Part shown: positions 24,051 through 37,375 of the stretch, piece after piece | Numbering within the stretch: position 1 is the stretch's first letter | How the letters are laid out: each line of letters starts with the position of its first letter | Program-made: the position numbers and the translations under genes | Notes under the pieces: generated by a model | What the model was told of the DNA's origin: nothing | Databases searched by the model: none | Seen by the model: the letters and a program-made list of their open reading frames with translations, nothing else | Source: Pyrocephalus nanus | Taxonomy: Eukaryota; Chordata; Aves; Passeriformes; Tyrannidae | Direction: 5' to 3' | Assembly: GCA_038380795.1 (NCBI GenBank) | Contig: CM076280.1 | Span: 10,527,501-10,591,500 of the forward strand | Length of the DNA stretch: 64,000 nt

Positions 24051-27000
24051 GTTGGCACGGAAAAGAATCGTGGGTGCAGCCGAGGCTGGGGTGGCCCAGG
24101 GGCTGTGCTGGGGCACAACCATGGACTGGGGGCAGCCCTGGAAGAGCTTTTCCCAAGGTTTTGGGTGCTCTCCTGGTGTTGCTGCAGTTCAGGTCCATGT
24201 GTGTCATTTAATTGGGTGCCATGACCTTTCCCACTGGGCAGCGTTTCCACTGGCTGGGGAATATTTGAGATTTCTCCCCATGTCTCCACTGGTCTCATTT
24301 GCATTACCCCTGGCAGATTTTATGTTTTATTGTCGGGAGGGTTTAGAAAACTAATAAAATTACATCTGGTTCCTTCCAGTAAAAACGTCACTGACTGGAA
24401 CCGGGGTCCTGATAATGAAATTGCAGTTTGTCTACCTCTGTTTTGGGGCAGTAATGAGACAATGATAGAATAATCCAGGCATTAGGTACAAAACTGCTGG
24501 GATTTGGCAAGTGATGAGATATAGATGAGTTACATAAGATGGTGTTTGACAGGAGGAGGGCTGTGTGTAGGGATTGGGAGTGGAACCGGAGGCTGAGAGG
24601 GTTGGAAAGATGTTTCTCCCTCCCGCTGGATTTTCGGGGGGATCACAGGCTGCCTGCAGGGCTCGGGGTCACAGCGTGTTTTCATGGAAACCTTCTGTTT
24701 GCTCCCCGAAACGAGAGTCTGACAGACACTGAATAAATGCAGGCAGAGCTGGCAGGGAGGTGTTACAGCACAGGAAACAGAAACACAGTCTTAAACAAAT
24801 TAAAAAGATGGTAATTAACCAAATGAATTTCATCCTGGAGATAATCAGACGAATATATTTAGAAGGAAAATAATCCCAATTCTCAGAAAACAGTAATTAA
24901 AATATGCTCATTTTTGGGAATGGTTAACAAGCTAAATTGGAGGCAGCAGAGTAGAATGGAGCCCTGTTGGATGCTCTTTAGGAGGGTGTCTGACGAGGCC
25001 CCGATGTGTGATCCAAACATAGCCCCTGATAGGATCAGATTGGGAGTTTGGGAGGCATCTCTGTCTGGGTGAGTTCTGGAGAAGCTGAGCAGAGTGCAGA
25101 GCACAGGCAGTGCTGTTTTCTAGGCCACTGAGAGATAACAGATGATGAATTTCATAACCAGGTATTTAAAAGGTGTCAACAGTGGGGAGGTGAAGGAATT
25201 TAGGGTGGATAATTGGCAGATAAACACGGGCCAAGGTGGGAAGATGCAGGTACCCAGCATGGGGAATTCACCTGCACACTCCTGTGTGTCAGAGTGCAGG
25301 GGCTGCCTGGAGGAGCAGGGGAATCTCCCCCTCCCTGCCCCGGGCCTGCAGGATGTGCTGGAGGAGTCCCTCACCCACCAGGTCTCTTCTGCTTTCCAGG
25401 AGCACCAGAGGATCCCAGGCCGGGTCTGAGAGCAGGGAGCCTGCTGGGGAGAGGGGGGAATGTCTTGCTGCTGTGGTTTGGCTGGCCTGGCCTGGGTGTG
25501 CAGGCTTTGTTTGCACATGGGGGGGTTTGGTTTTTAGCTTTGGGTTCTCCTGTGCCAGTCTCAGCTGTCCTTTCGGGGACGGAGCTGGAGGTGGGAGGGT
25601 CACGGCCACAAAAGATTGGCTTGTGCCGGTGCTTTGGAAGCAACAAAGTTTGAAGAAATTCTGGGCTTTCTTACAGTTGGATCTCTGGAAGGGGAAGCAG
25701 TTGGATAGAGCACAGAACTAGAAAAAAACCCAACATTTTTGTCCCTGAGTGAAATCAGTTCTTTTCAGGGTTTAGTCCATGGGACAGTTACAGGGGCTGA
25801 GCCTCAGTGGGAAACTTATCCCTTTTGGGTTCTGGATGGGCAGCTTTTCTCCATACTGCCAAATATGGAGAAATGCTGTTTTTCTAGGAAACACCCATCT
25901 CATCTGATCATAGGGGTTGTGATTTGATATCTGTGTGCACACACAATAATTATATTGATCTAATTTATTACTGAAACTGCCAGCAGGTGAATCGATGGGG
26001 TGATGAGAGGGATTGTGTTTTGGGTATTTATTTTCTTATCAAAAGGCCTGCAGAGAGGACAGATCACACTGGAATCTCTGGCAAGCAGACCTTCCTGGAC
26101 TGTGCAGTTTTTACCTGCCCAGTAAATGGACAGAGGACAGAGAATGCCCTTGGAAGGAGCTCTGTGCCCACAGGAGCCTGGCAGGGACACTCCAAAGGCT
26201 TTTGTGGGAAGGTGATTTTGCCATGCCCGGGCTCTCAGTCCTACAAAATAAACTGGGTTGAACAAGATGCTCCTGGGACTGTTAATGAACCTGAGATCTT
26301 TAAATTGCATATTAGGGGTTTCTGTTGGATTCTGCACATCACAATGCTCTTATCTAGACTTTATCTGCATGCAAGGAAAGGAATAAAAATTGAATTAGAA
26401 AGAAAATGTCAATCGAAATCACATAAATTAGCATTCAGATTTATAATCTCTAATAATTGCTGTCCTTTCAAAGAGTTTATATATTTTTTTTTCCCCTCAC
26501 CCAAACTTTAAATGTTAGATTTCAAATTTGCATTCCTGGTCTTGCACCATCCAAATTGGTGGCTTTGCCTCACAGTTTATTGTTCAGGTGCTATTGTCTA
26601 AAAGAGACAGTTATTGATGCAGAGGAGAGGGCTGTGGGGATGGAGGATGATGCTGGGGATGGGAAATGAGTGGAGGAGCCTGGAAAAGTGGGCTGGGAGC
26701 CGACCTCACAGACACCAGTGGGTACCAAAGCCCTGGGAGCTGTCAGTCCATCAGAGGGCCGGGAACACCAAACACCTCAAATCACAGCAGGCTTAAAAGT
26801 AACCCTGAACGGGTGAGAGTTCTGTGCTCTGGAGGTAAACAGATAAACAGCCCATTCCCCATTTTATCTCTAGCACATCTGCCCCTCACAAGCTCCTTTT
26901 AGAGAGGGATTTCCTGGCCTGGTGTGGTTTCCCTGCGCTCCGTTTGCAGTGGGTGCTCCCGAGTCACGAGTGACTCTCACTTAGGAGGGATTCAGAGTTT

Positions 27001-27434
27001 TTCATGGAACCCTTTCTGACCTTGGAATGTAGCAGACATCTTTCTTATTTTGGTTTTTTTTTTCTTCAAAAGGAGCCCTTGAGCCCCGCTCAGATTGAGC
27101 CGGCTCTACCTCTCAGTCATTAAAGATTCAGTGGCACCTTTTAAGTCCATGTTGGGAAATTCAGATTTTTCAGTTTAGTCGAGTTGTGTTTCTTTTTTCA
27201 AGTGCTGTACTGCTCAGTTTTGAAGGTCTTCCAGGATTTCCAGTGGCTTCTCCCAGAGCAAGAGCCAGACTGTGTTGTTTTAATGTAAAACCTCAGGACT
27301 GTGAGCGTTCCGTGGCTGAGCTGCCTGCAAAGGTAAAAATGTCACGTAGGCTAAGGAGGAGTCCCCCAGGTGAGCAGTGTGTTTCTGCTGTGCTGCTGAA
27401 GTCCTTTTCGAGCCTGGCTTGGTTATTTATCTCT

Positions 27435-27455
27435 TATTTATTTATTTATTTATTT
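27435..27455. repeat. (TTTA)n microsatellite
   Basis: Five uninterrupted TTTA/ATTT units. Confidence 0.9.
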
Positions 27456-28310
27456 CTGTGTTTGGGATTGGACCAGAAGCAGAAGGCTCTTCCCTCCAAG
27501 GGCTCGTAGCTTTTAAGTGTTGAAGGCTGAAGCTCCTCATTGTGCTGAGCTAAACTGCAGTGTGCTTAGAAATCTGCTTCAAGGTCTGAACTTTGTTAAA
27601 TGGCCCTTTCTCTATTTAGTGGTAAGAGGAGGAAAACTCTTAAGCCTCTGAGTGGATTCATAGTCACACTTTAATTAATCATATTTTTGCAGCGTTCTGC
27701 CAGCAACTGTCAGGAGGAAGGAGATGCCTCTAATCCAAATTCACAACAACAACAAAATAAATGCACTAGAAATATCCCCAGCCAATAAACTGCCTCATCC
27801 TCTAAGAAATAATATCCTCCCCACAGCCCAAACACAGGAAAACTGATGGGAAGCAGATTCCTTCCCCCCTCAGTCCCAGTGAAACAAGGTCCATTAGTGG
27901 AGCAGGAGGCAGTGCCAGCAGTGGAGGCTCCAGGGACCTCCACCAGCACAACTGGAAGTTGGAGGTGGTGGAGAACAGGAAAACCTGTTCTCTGTGACAC
28001 TGCAAAGCTGCTGTCCCCCAGAGCTCGGCTCCTTAGGCTTTTCCTTTCGTGCCTGTCACTGCTCCTGGCCTCTCAGTGTGCTCCAAAAAAATCAGAGAGA
28101 GGTTTTTACCTCTCCCTCTTTCTGAGTGGCTTCATTTATTATTTATTAATGACATCCAGAGGACACGGTGCTGGTGGATTCTGTTCTGCAGTCAAACTCT
28201 GCACTCAGGCTGAGGTAGCAGGAGGAAGAGACATTCATTAGACAGTCCCTGGGGTTAACTCTGTGGAGGTTGGGGCTTCCTTGTTGTATGGGGATGTATT
28301 TTTATGAATT

Positions 28311-28328
28311 AAAAAAAAAAAAAAAAAA
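28311..28328. repeat. Poly-A tract (18)
   Basis: Eighteen consecutive A, followed 31 bases later by a second A9 run. No retrocopy body was identified upstream of the tract. Confidence 0.9.
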
Positions 28329-31300
28329 TTAGTAGACAGGGATTCAGTTGGGAACAACACAAAAAAAAACCCCTGAGGAAATCAAAGTAGAGCTTGGTCA
28401 CACCCCCCCCTTGGCCTTTCTGTGAGCCTGCAGTGCTGAGGGAAGGTGAACACTGACTGTCCTCATGGCTGGGACCTCCAGCTCGACTCTTCCTGCCATC
28501 ATCCCCCCAGTGTGACCCACTGACTGCGTCCCCTCGTGTCACTGCAGGGCCCCTGATCCCTCCCAGCTGCTGAGCTCCCTGCCAGCACACAGCCTGTGGA
28601 ATTCCCAGGGCCGTGGCCAGTCCCCTGAGGACAGCAGGGCAGTGAGAGCACAGTTCAGGAGCTCAGGAGATGCAGCACATCCCTCTCCCTCTGCCAGGGA
28701 GCTGCAGGAGGGGCAGCTTTGAACCATCCATTCCCCAGGGACCCTTGGCTGCAGCCAGGGCCCTTTGAAACTCTGATTTTGGGGATGTATCGGAGAGATT
28801 TAATCACAGTCCCAGCACACACCGAGTCTTTATGGGCTGCCACAAGCTGTGACTCACCAAACTCAACATCCAGGTTGTTTGCAGGCTTCAAACATGTTGG
28901 TTCAGAGAGTTTCCCCTCCTGCAGTTCTGTCCTTGGCTCCAGCCACAGGACAGGGTCACTTGCCCTGCTCAGCTTTCCAGAACCTGTTCTGATTCATCTC
29001 AACTCTAACAACATCCCCCACTTCCAGAAAAATTATATTTTATAACTCTGACACACTCTGAGTTTTCATTAGTCAAAAGCCAGGATTTCATTTGTTTCCC
29101 TCTTTCTGTTTTTCCCCTTGTTGTGTAATGAAAACGTTGAAAAACGTCTCGAAATGGGGTCATTGAGTAGGCAGAGGCAGAAAAAGCTCCCTGCGTTTTT
29201 AGTTAAAATAGTAAAAACAATTTTTTGAAGACTTTTTTTTCACCCAGTTTTGGAGATGAGCCTCCCAGCCTCCACGTTGTAGTGAAACATGCATGCATAG
29301 AGGTATTTTTAAACTTTTGGTTACTATTATTATTGTTTCTTTCATCCTTGCCGTGCCGTGGTAACAGCAGTGTCACACTTAACCCTGCTGCGTGTTTCCT
29401 CACACACAGAGTCGCTCTCCTCCGTGAATGGAACACAAGTTCTGTTTAAAAGGGGAACGTTGCACTGGAAGACAGCGCTGGGGGCGTTCCTGGGGGAAGG
29501 TTTGTGCCACAGGGAATGGTGGAGCTGTGGGACTGTCCTGTGGGACCAGCCCCAATCACCCTGCCTGTGAGACACTGCCCCTCTGGAGGCTGGAATTAGG
29601 GGATGCACTCACATCCCCAAAGCTTTCTGTGCCCAGGGTGCAGAACTGGGGGCAGGGTCCAAAGAGCTCTTGGCATCCTCCAAGCAGCAGGACCCTTCCC
29701 TCTTTCCACCTGGAAAATGGTGTTGGATCCCATCCAGCTGCCCCTGTTTGCCCTTCCCTGCGAAGCTCTGGCTCAGTGAGTTCAGAAACGTCTGTAAATT
29801 TTAAATTAATTTCAAGTGGAATTTGGAAACACTGCCTTGACTGTCAGGTATATGGATATATGAAAGATCCATGTGACCTTTAGAATATTTCCTCGTCTTT
29901 AAATTAACTTTGACTTGTATAAAAGAAAAGATATTTTGGTGTGTTTTATTTCTGGGTTGAGGATGGATTTAGTTTGGGGGTTTTTAAATCCTTTAAGCTA
30001 TTTGCCAGTGTCAGTTATGTTTTTTAATCAGTCTCCTTGTCTGAGGACTCCTTCCCATCTGAATTCCAGTGCTGGCAGTGTCAGCTCCCATTAGAAATAC
30101 GGAGCCTGGCACGTCTCACGTTCCCTTGAACAGCTTTAGCCTAAAGTGTTGAGGAAAGCAGTGTCCTGATGATGGAGGGGACTGCAGGGAGCAGAGCAGA
30201 TGCTTTTGAAAATAATCTTTCCCTGGGTTATCCAGGGCAGATGAACTCCCTGCAGTGCAGAGGGAATGTGTGCCCATGGATCTGGGGCAGGAGGGGTCAG
30301 CAGTGGGTTAGGGTGGGCTGTGAGCCCTGCAGGGGCTCTGCACACAGGCACAATTCCCACTCTCCTGCCTTTGGAGGGATTTGTTTCCTCAGAGCTGCTG
30401 GAGCACGTCCCCACCACAGGTCAGCGTGTCCTTTATTGACTTGTATGAAAAAGCTGGACAGGTAATAACAAAAATCTGGCCGGGGTTCACCACACTGGGT
30501 GTTGCTCAGGCAGCACTGCTGGAGCTGCACCACTTCCCTGCCTCACCTTCTGTTTTACTTCTCTCCAAGTAAGTTGTCTCCACTCCCAGCCAGATGTAAT
30601 TTTCTTTACCCTCTTACCTGGGGCCAGAAAATGGAAACTTCCCATTTTTCCCGGAGTAAGTGGAACTTTGCAGTGCTTCACCATGGAAACCCAAATGAGT
30701 TCCTAGTGTTTACCTTCCCTCCAAGTCCAGATGCTCTGTTTGCACGTGATTTTTTGGGAAAGCTGCAGCCTTCTGTCTCTCCACTGTGGCCAAGGCAGAG
30801 GGAGGCTGGGAGCACGGGGGGTGGCCAGGCAGGCAGTGGAATTGCTGTGTGAGGGGTTACCAGGGGCTGTGAATATATATTGATATGTGTGTGTGAGATC
30901 ACAGCAGGGAAACCCCCCTGATGCTTTTGGTCATTAATTTCTCTGGGGCCTCCAAAGTCATTTCAGCTGAGCCAGTGGGTGGCATCACAAATAATCAAAC
31001 CAAGATATCCTGTGCTGTCCCCTGGCCAGGGCAGGGTGGCTGCAGCCCCTCTGCAGCATCCCCTGATCTGAGGACACAGGGATGAGAGGGGCTGGGTCCC
31101 AGCCCCCTCTGCTCCCCCTCACTGCCTGCTGCCTGCTTAACAAATTGCACTGATTGTCCAGCCAAACCCGCCTGGGAATTGGGATACAGGGCAAACCGCA
31201 GCTGCCATCTGTGTGCCTGTGTGGCCCCTGCTCCAAGGAGCTGTCACTGGAGTCTGCTCTGAATAATTCAGGCTCTGGGCTGCAGTTTGTGAGATAAAGG

Positions 31301-31454
31301 GGAATGGAAAGTGCCTGGAGCTGTGTGCAGTAAGTCTTGCTCCCAGAGGTCGATATCCCACAGGTGCCTTGGGAGTGAGCTGGACTGTCCCTCTGTGCCG
31401 GTGCTGGCTCCGTGCCGAGCTCCTGGGGCTTTGTGAACATCCCTCACTCAAAGG

Positions 31455-31615
31455 CTCCTGCTGCAAGCTCCGTGCTGCTCCTGCTGCAAGCTCCGTGCTG
31501 CTCCTGCTGCAAGCTCCGTGCTGCTCCTGCTGCTAGCTCCGTGCTGCTCCTGCTGCAAGCTCCGTGCTGCTCCTGCTGCTAGCTCCGTGCTGCTCCTGCT
31601 GCAAGCTCCGTGCTG
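31455..31615. repeat. 23-bp minisatellite, 7 copies
   Basis: Units start at 31455, 31478, 31501, 31524, 31547, 31570 and 31593 with the core CTCCTGCTGCAAGCTCCGTG. Copies 4 and 6 read GCTAGC instead of GCAAGC, giving an a-a-a-b-a-b-a order. Apart from this single base the copies are identical, so the array is young or homogenised. A partial eighth copy follows to about 31623. Confidence 0.96.
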
Positions 31616-32196
31616 CTCCTGCATCTGTCCAAGTTCAGGGTTCTCCCCATCGCTCCCCTCCCATGGTCCGTGTCATTCCACTGGGGAACTCCTGCTGGAA
31701 ACAGCTGTGGGAATGTGGATGTGGGGCAGATGGGAGCTAAACTCCTTTGTGGCTCCTCTCTGGGAGTTTTTTGAACTTGTGTCATTCCATAAACTTGCAT
31801 CCAGTGCTGTGTAACCAAACCAGCCTGGCACGAGAGCAGACAGAGGGAAGGAAGGTCTGGAGGCTTCTCTTCAAAGTCAGGGCTGAGGGACTGCAGAGCA
31901 CAATCTACCCCGCCACGTCTTTCCCTGGATTTGAATCCATGGACACCTGTCACAATATTTCTCTGAGCAGTATTTCACTTCATTAGGTTGCATTGTTAAC
32001 TGTGAAAGTCCTGTCAGTTTTTATCTATTGTTTCCTGCCAAGTGTTTTAAACAATCAGAGCTAAATTATACAGCTCTTTCCTCAAGCAGCCCAGTGGCAG
32101 TTCCCCGAGAGGCATTCAGTGGCACGGGAGTGAAACAGAGAAGTTGCAGCATAAATAACAGGTTGAGGAGTTCCTCTGGTTCGCATCAGCAGGTGC

Positions 32197-32330
32197 AGAA
32201 TCGTGGACTCCCAGAGTGGTTTGGGCTGGAAGACACCTTAAAGCCCACCTTGTTCCACCCCCTGCCGTGGGCAGGGACAGCTCCCACTGGCCCAGGGTGC
32301 TCCCAGCCCCGTCCAGCCTGGCCTGGATCA
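32197..32330 (-). mobile_element. CR1 LINE, 3'-end fragment, antisense
   Basis: Read on the − strand it gives the CR1 3' end: the + strand shows 'cagaatcgtggactcccag', 'gtggtttgggctggaaga', 'ccccctgccgtgggcagg', 'ggtgctcccagccccgtc' and 'cagcctggcctgga', all reverse complements of the standard CR1 phrases. It is the only complete copy in the window lying antisense to the gene. Confidence 0.9.
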
Positions 32331-33885
32331 CCGGCACAGCAGTTTGTTTGTCAGTGCTGTTACCTTGCTGTGCTTTGTAGACCTGAGTACTGCTGATGTT
32401 ATAGCCTGTTCCTGGGGGAAAGTGATGAGGCAGAAAGAGCCTTCAAGGCTGCTGAGCCATTCCCATCAGGATCAGCAATTTTCTGTGGGGAGACAGAGAT
32501 TCCTTGCTGGTCCTGAGCAGGGGCTGTGAGGGAGCTGTTAGCCTTGATTCACTCCAGTGCTTCTCTTCGGGAAGACATTAAAGCTGTGCCTAAGTGTTCT
32601 GCTAAATAGAGGAGACCTTATTGCAGGAAACTTTAAAGGCACATTTTACAGCTTAAATCTACCTCTGAATGAGCCTTGCTGACAGAAATAAAGGGAATAA
32701 CAGACTGATGCATGCAGAGTTGTCTCATGATTTTTAATACATAAGGTCATCATTTACAAACTTGGCTCCTTCAAGTTACGGATGCAGATGCTTATGTAGG
32801 TACATAAATAAGTGGCCTAGTTTTCTGGGATGCTGAATCCATTAAAATCAATGGAAATTTTGCATCTCTGAATAAAATGTCACTTATTTTGATAGCTAAT
32901 TTTAGGTACCCAAATACAGATACTTTGATCTAAAAGAAAAAGATTTTTTTTTTAAAAGGCTGCTGAATTTTTGCCATGCTTCTGGAACACCAAGCTCCTG
33001 TGTTGGTGTTCCAATTCCTCCTGAAGGCCTGGCCTTCAGGGGAATTCAAAGGAAATCTGGGCTGAGTCCTGCAAGAGGAATTCTCCTGGAATCACCTTGG
33101 GAAGGTCGTCACCTGTGGGGTGCACAGAGCACACGAGGCTGTCCACTGCTCACAGCCTGGGCTGAGGGCAGAGTATCCAGCAAAACAAGTCAGAGCATGC
33201 TGTACCAATCTCTCCATGGGATCAGGAATTCCTGTCATGTCACGTTGGTCAGGCCAGATCCAATCTCGCTGCATTGTCCCTGCAGAGAAGTTGCCAGGCC
33301 GTGACTTGTTTTCTTTCTTGTTGGATCTGATCAGTGCTGGTAATGTCAGGGTGGTCACAGTAAAATGAAGTGGGAGACCTTCACATGCTTTAGTTTTATA
33401 GCACTGAATATAAAAAATGAGAGGGGGGGAGTGTCCTTTTGTCTTGTGAGGGCACTGATTCTCATTGCCTGCTGCTGCAGAGCATCGCCTGAAATCAATC
33501 CTACATCGAGGACTTTCCTTGCAGTGCCTCTGCCTGCTGAAAGCCAGAGCTCTTCTGTTCAGCCCTTGAGCCAGGAGTGTGTGCTGCTGCCCTGATCATG
33601 TCACAGATATCCCTTCTGACGTCTCTCCAGCTTGTCCAGCATCATGTTTGAGTTGCCTTTCCCCTTCCCGCTCCCACCTCGGTGTATTTTTCACGCTGTG
33701 TGTCCTGAGCTCCTCAGTAGCATTCAGTCTTCTCCCTCATCTTTTTATTTGCTCCCCTGACTCTGGGTTTCATGTCACCTTTGTGCCTTTTTGTGTGACA
33801 AAAACCAATTGGAGCCTGTCCCAGCACACTCCAATTCCTGAGCATCAGTTGTCCCCCTGTTCCTGGTCCAGATCCTCCCTGAATT

Positions 33886-34044
33886 GTTGCCTGGAGAAGC
33901 TGTGGCTGCCCCATCCCTGGAAGTGTCCCAGGCCAGGTTGGACAGGGCTGGGATGGTGGGAGGTGTCCCTGCTCATGGCAGGGGGGTGGAATGATGATGA
34001 GATGATCTTTATGGTCCCTTCCAAGCCAGTCTGTGATTCCATGA
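33886..34044 (+). mobile_element. CR1 LINE, 3'-end fragment
   Basis: 'gagaagctgtggctgcccca', 'ccctggaagtgtcccaggcc', 'aggttggacagggctggg', 'ggtgtccctgctcatggc', and the tail 'ccagtctgtgattccatga'. Part of the usual 'gagcaacctggg' segment is missing by a small internal deletion. Diverged 5'-truncated copy. Confidence 0.9.
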
Positions 34045-34386
34045 CCCTGGAAATAACCATTTCTCCCCCCTGGATCTCATCCCCACACGCCTCTGCCTGT
34101 CCTAGGCAGTGCTGCTCCTTTCACATCTCCTGATTCCCAGTCAGATCCAGCAGTCTTGTCCTGTCCTGCTTGCAAAACACCCTCTGTGAAGAGGAAAGGC
34201 CATTAACACCGTGTTACAATGTACCTGTCTGCTCCTGTTCAAACCATTTGCCGGGGATGAAATGCTCCCCTGATGTCAGCAGGAAAAGTTTCCAGCAAAT
34301 TCATAATTTACTACATACTTCCAGATTAAGGAAGAGCCTGGAATGGCTTGCATACACAAAATATTCAAAGGCCAGGGGGACCATGC

Positions 34387-34465
34387 AAAAAAAAAAAAAG
34401 TATTCATTTCAGTACAATTATTTTCCAAGAGAACAAAAAAAAAAACTTCTTTTTTTTTTTTTTTT
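34387..34465. repeat. Cluster of A and T tracts (A13, A11, T16)
   Basis: A13 at 34387-34399, A11 at 34435-34445, then T16 at 34450-34465 four bases later. The A11 and T16 can pair as a hairpin. There is no coding meaning. Confidence 0.9.
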
Positions 34466-34589
34466 AAACTGGGTCAACACTACATCTGCAGCACTCAGCC
34501 GTTTTCCATACGACACGATCACCCACTCTGTTTATCTTTAGGCAATATGCTCTTGCAAACTGCCAATTAATTGCATATTTGGTGCCTGC

Positions 34590-34800
34590 TCTCTCCCAGC
34601 ATCCTGGATAAACACGGCGAAGGCAATCACGGGGAGCTGCTCTTGGCTGCCAGGGGAAGGAAATCTGTCATTGTCTCAGCCTTGTTATCTGCAACCAAGG
34701 CAGACTTTTAGCAGCGTTCTGCTTGTAAACACCCTCTTTAGGCACCTTCTGATTTCCATAGATGGCACGGCAGCCGCACCACCTGAGGGCTCTTAAATAA
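34590..34800. promoter_or_regulatory. Candidate regulatory element
   Basis: A non-repetitive block with TAAACAC and TGTAAACA forkhead-type words, TTATCT GATA words and AACAAG-like words (ggataaacacggcg, cttgttatctgcaacc, cttgtaaacacc). It sits directly after the A/T cluster. The call is by motif content only. Confidence 0.25.
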
Positions 34801-35199
34801 TTGCCTTCCAAAAGGCGAGATGCAGATCATCCTTGGCACGAGGAGGGGGCCATCGACAGCGGTCACACCTGGCACGAGGGTCCTTCAGATGGGAAGATAA
34901 AGCTGATCCAGACAAATATGAGAGGCAGAAAAGGGGAGAAGGGGATGTCAAGGAACCTCAGGGTTCCTCCTGAGGGTTTTGTCAGGATTTTTGCGGTTTG
35001 GAAGGTTTGGGAACCAGGTCCAGTCTGTTGGTGTAAGCCCAGGGGTTCCTTCTCCTCCATTCTATGCTGGAAATTGTTCCTGCTCTGTGCAAGAATTGTG
35101 TAAGTCTGTATCCAGATGAAATGATAGCCCACAGGAAATCATCTCGGTGGCCTGCAGGGGTTCCTGGCTGGTTCTGTTCCTCCTCTCTGTCCAGTGGCA

Positions 35200-35264
35200 G
35201 GGGGGTTTGGAGATGGATGATCTCCCAGGTCCCTTCCAACCCGAGCCGTTGTGTGACTCTGTGA
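35200..35264 (+). mobile_element. CR1 LINE tail fragment
   Basis: Only the last part of CR1 is present: 'ggcaggggggtttggagatg', 'gatgatctcccaggtcccttcc' in two parts, and 'tgtgtgactctgtga'. It is too short to subtype. Confidence 0.8.
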
Positions 35265-36429
35265 CACTGCCTCTGATTTCTGAGCCTGCTGAGATCCCAA
35301 GGGAGGCTCTGGAGGGATGAGTCACTGGGCTGGGCAGGGCAGGAGCTGCAGCCCAGCAGGTCCTCGCTCCTCTTTAATTTCTATCACGCTCCAAAACGAA
35401 GTGACTTAAAAGAGGCTCAGCTGAGTCTGCAGTGGCTGCAGAAGAGCTGGGACAAAATCTTCTCCTGGGGCAATCCTCGAGAGGATGGAAACTGCCATCT
35501 TGACATTGAGTTATTGTAAATTAACTGTTGCTTCCAGGCAAGCAATGATGAATGGTCTGAAATGAAGAGATAAGCATGTGGATACATTCTCCCAGGCTCT
35601 CATGGACCTTCTGTCCTATTCCAGCTACTAGCAGCTGGAATAATTCCTAAAACAGGGAATATTTGATGCTGGGTCAGTTCTTATTTTAAAATGCCCATGT
35701 ATGTGGAGAATAAATGAGAGTAATTAGTTTGAAGGAGTGTAATTAGGAGAAAAGCAAGCTCCTTGTGTCTTAGGCAGTATGGGCACATGTATTTGGGGGT
35801 TTTGGTTGGTTAGCTGTTGGCACTGAACAGGGATGTGATAGAGAACATCCCTGCAATTCCACCCTTCCACTCAGTTCTCCCAGGAAAAACACGGCTGGAA
35901 GGGTCTCCAGTCCTTGGTCAGGGCTCTCCTGGAGCACCCTGAGCTCTGGTTCACAGCACACGCTCTTGGTTCCCTTTCCCTCTCTCTCAGGGGATGATGC
36001 AAACAGCTGAAATGGATAATCTGACCATCCCTGCGCTCTGTGACCATCACCAGAGCAGCACATCCAAACATCTGCCACCAGGAACGAGTGACAACCTCTG
36101 CTTCGAGGAGGACGGGTTGGGAAAGGGACAGGGGCATTACAGGAAATTGAAGAAAATATTTTTTAGTTTTATTTCTGTACTGTCCCAGAACTTTCTCACT
36201 GGCAGGGTGAATTAAGATCTGTTGGACTGAGCCTGTTCACCAGGTCACTGTGGAGTGCTGTAAGACTGCAACACAGTGGAAATGAGATCCATATGTTGCT
36301 GTCAGGGACTGGGGTTTATTGTAGCACTGGGGATGGCTAATAATAAAAGTTAAGATTTCAGGAAGATTTGGGGGGGATGTGCTTTAATTCCTGGATGTCT
36401 GGTTTGTGGACACACTCCCGGACTTCTCT

Positions 36430-36610
36430 CCAATTTAAAATGTGAATTGTAAATACCAACAGAAGGAGGCTGCAAGCTAAGCTGACAGCAGTTATAGTTG
36501 GAGCTTTAAAGATTAACTGCCTCCAGGATGTAATAAAGATCAGAGCTGCCCGATCCCGGTGCAAGTGCCGATGGAAACGTGTTGACATTGCACTGACAGG
36601 CTCTGGGAGC
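36430..36610. promoter_or_regulatory. Candidate regulatory element
   Basis: A non-repetitive, moderately AT-rich block (TTTAAAATGTGAATTG, AAAGATTAACTGCC, GGTGCAAGTGCCGATGG) mixes AT-rich words with retained CpG. It looks constrained; unverified. Confidence 0.25.
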
Positions 36611-37149
36611 AGCGCCGTGTCCCGGGGAGGCTTTGGGAATGTGCTCTCCTCCAGCACAACCAGGATCCATCCTCCCAGCCCTGCCCAGCCTTCAGCAGTG
36701 GTGTCAGGCCGAGTGCCCCCAGGAGGGATGGTGGGTATGTAACGTTTGGGAAGCGCTGGGGGGAGATGGTTACTGAATAAATCCAGAGGAAATCTTAAAA
36801 TTAATCAGAGGTGCAGCCAGCGCAGCCTGCGCTATGTGCAAACTCTCTCCCTTCTCACCTGGATGTTTGCTGTTCTGCACTAATTATGTATGAGACAGAG
36901 AAATGCTGGGTGAAGTTTAATTAGGAATGAGCTGCTTTGTCATGTAAGCCGGGAGTGCAGTTTCCCAGCCTGGATCGCAGCCAGGACCGGTGTGAGCTCC
37001 TCGGCAGCAGGAAAGGCTGGGAGCAGATGCCTCTCCTCCAAAACACGGAGCCTCGAGGAAGGCTTTGAATTACAAAGGAAGGGAAGGGGCTGAGCCTCCC
37101 AGCCCCCTCCTCCCCTCACAAAGGGCAACAGTCAGTTTACTTTAATAAC

Positions 37150-37375
37150 CCCACTATCAGCTGCAGAGGAAGTCTGGCAGCCCGGCAGTCTGCGAGCGCT
37201 TCCAGAGCCGGCTGAATCCCAGAGCCCGGGCAGAGCCGGCCGAGGGAGGGAGCCCAGAGGATGGACTCTCCCTGCTCTCGGAGCAGCTGACTTTCCAGGG
37301 GACCTCAGGATCGGTTTTCTGTCCTGATCTTATTTTTCTGTCCTGATCTTGTTTTTCTGTCCCGTGGAGGCTTGG
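37150..37375 (+). promoter_or_regulatory. Possible cryptic or alternative leader exon ending at a strong donor
   Basis: A locally GC-rich segment with CpGs (cccggcagtctgcgagcg, cccgggcagagccggccg) leads to cttgg|GTAAGT at 37375/37376. An ATG at 37261 is followed by a stop after nine codons, so it would be non-coding. A 21-base phrase (tgtcctgatcttatttttc) is partly duplicated just before the donor. No transcript evidence is available from sequence alone. Confidence 0.2.

Larger units (their letters stand above)
22897..31454. other. Unique intronic sequence, no CR1 recognised
   Basis: More than 8 kb with no transposon copy that I recognise. It holds AT-rich motif-dense blocks (23760-24050, 24770-24910, 26340-26520), a TTTA repeat at 27435-27455 and an A18 tract at 28311-28328. 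No exon was recognised. Confidence 0.5.

Noticed and set aside
25142..25429. Open frame ending in CTTTCCAG|GAGCACC, possible exon
   Set aside because: The protein matches nothing I know, other frames are equally open, and the acceptor-like site alone is common in introns.
28311..28328. A18 tract as the tail of a processed pseudogene
   Set aside because: No gene-like body or target-site duplication was found before it, and the flanks look like ordinary intron.
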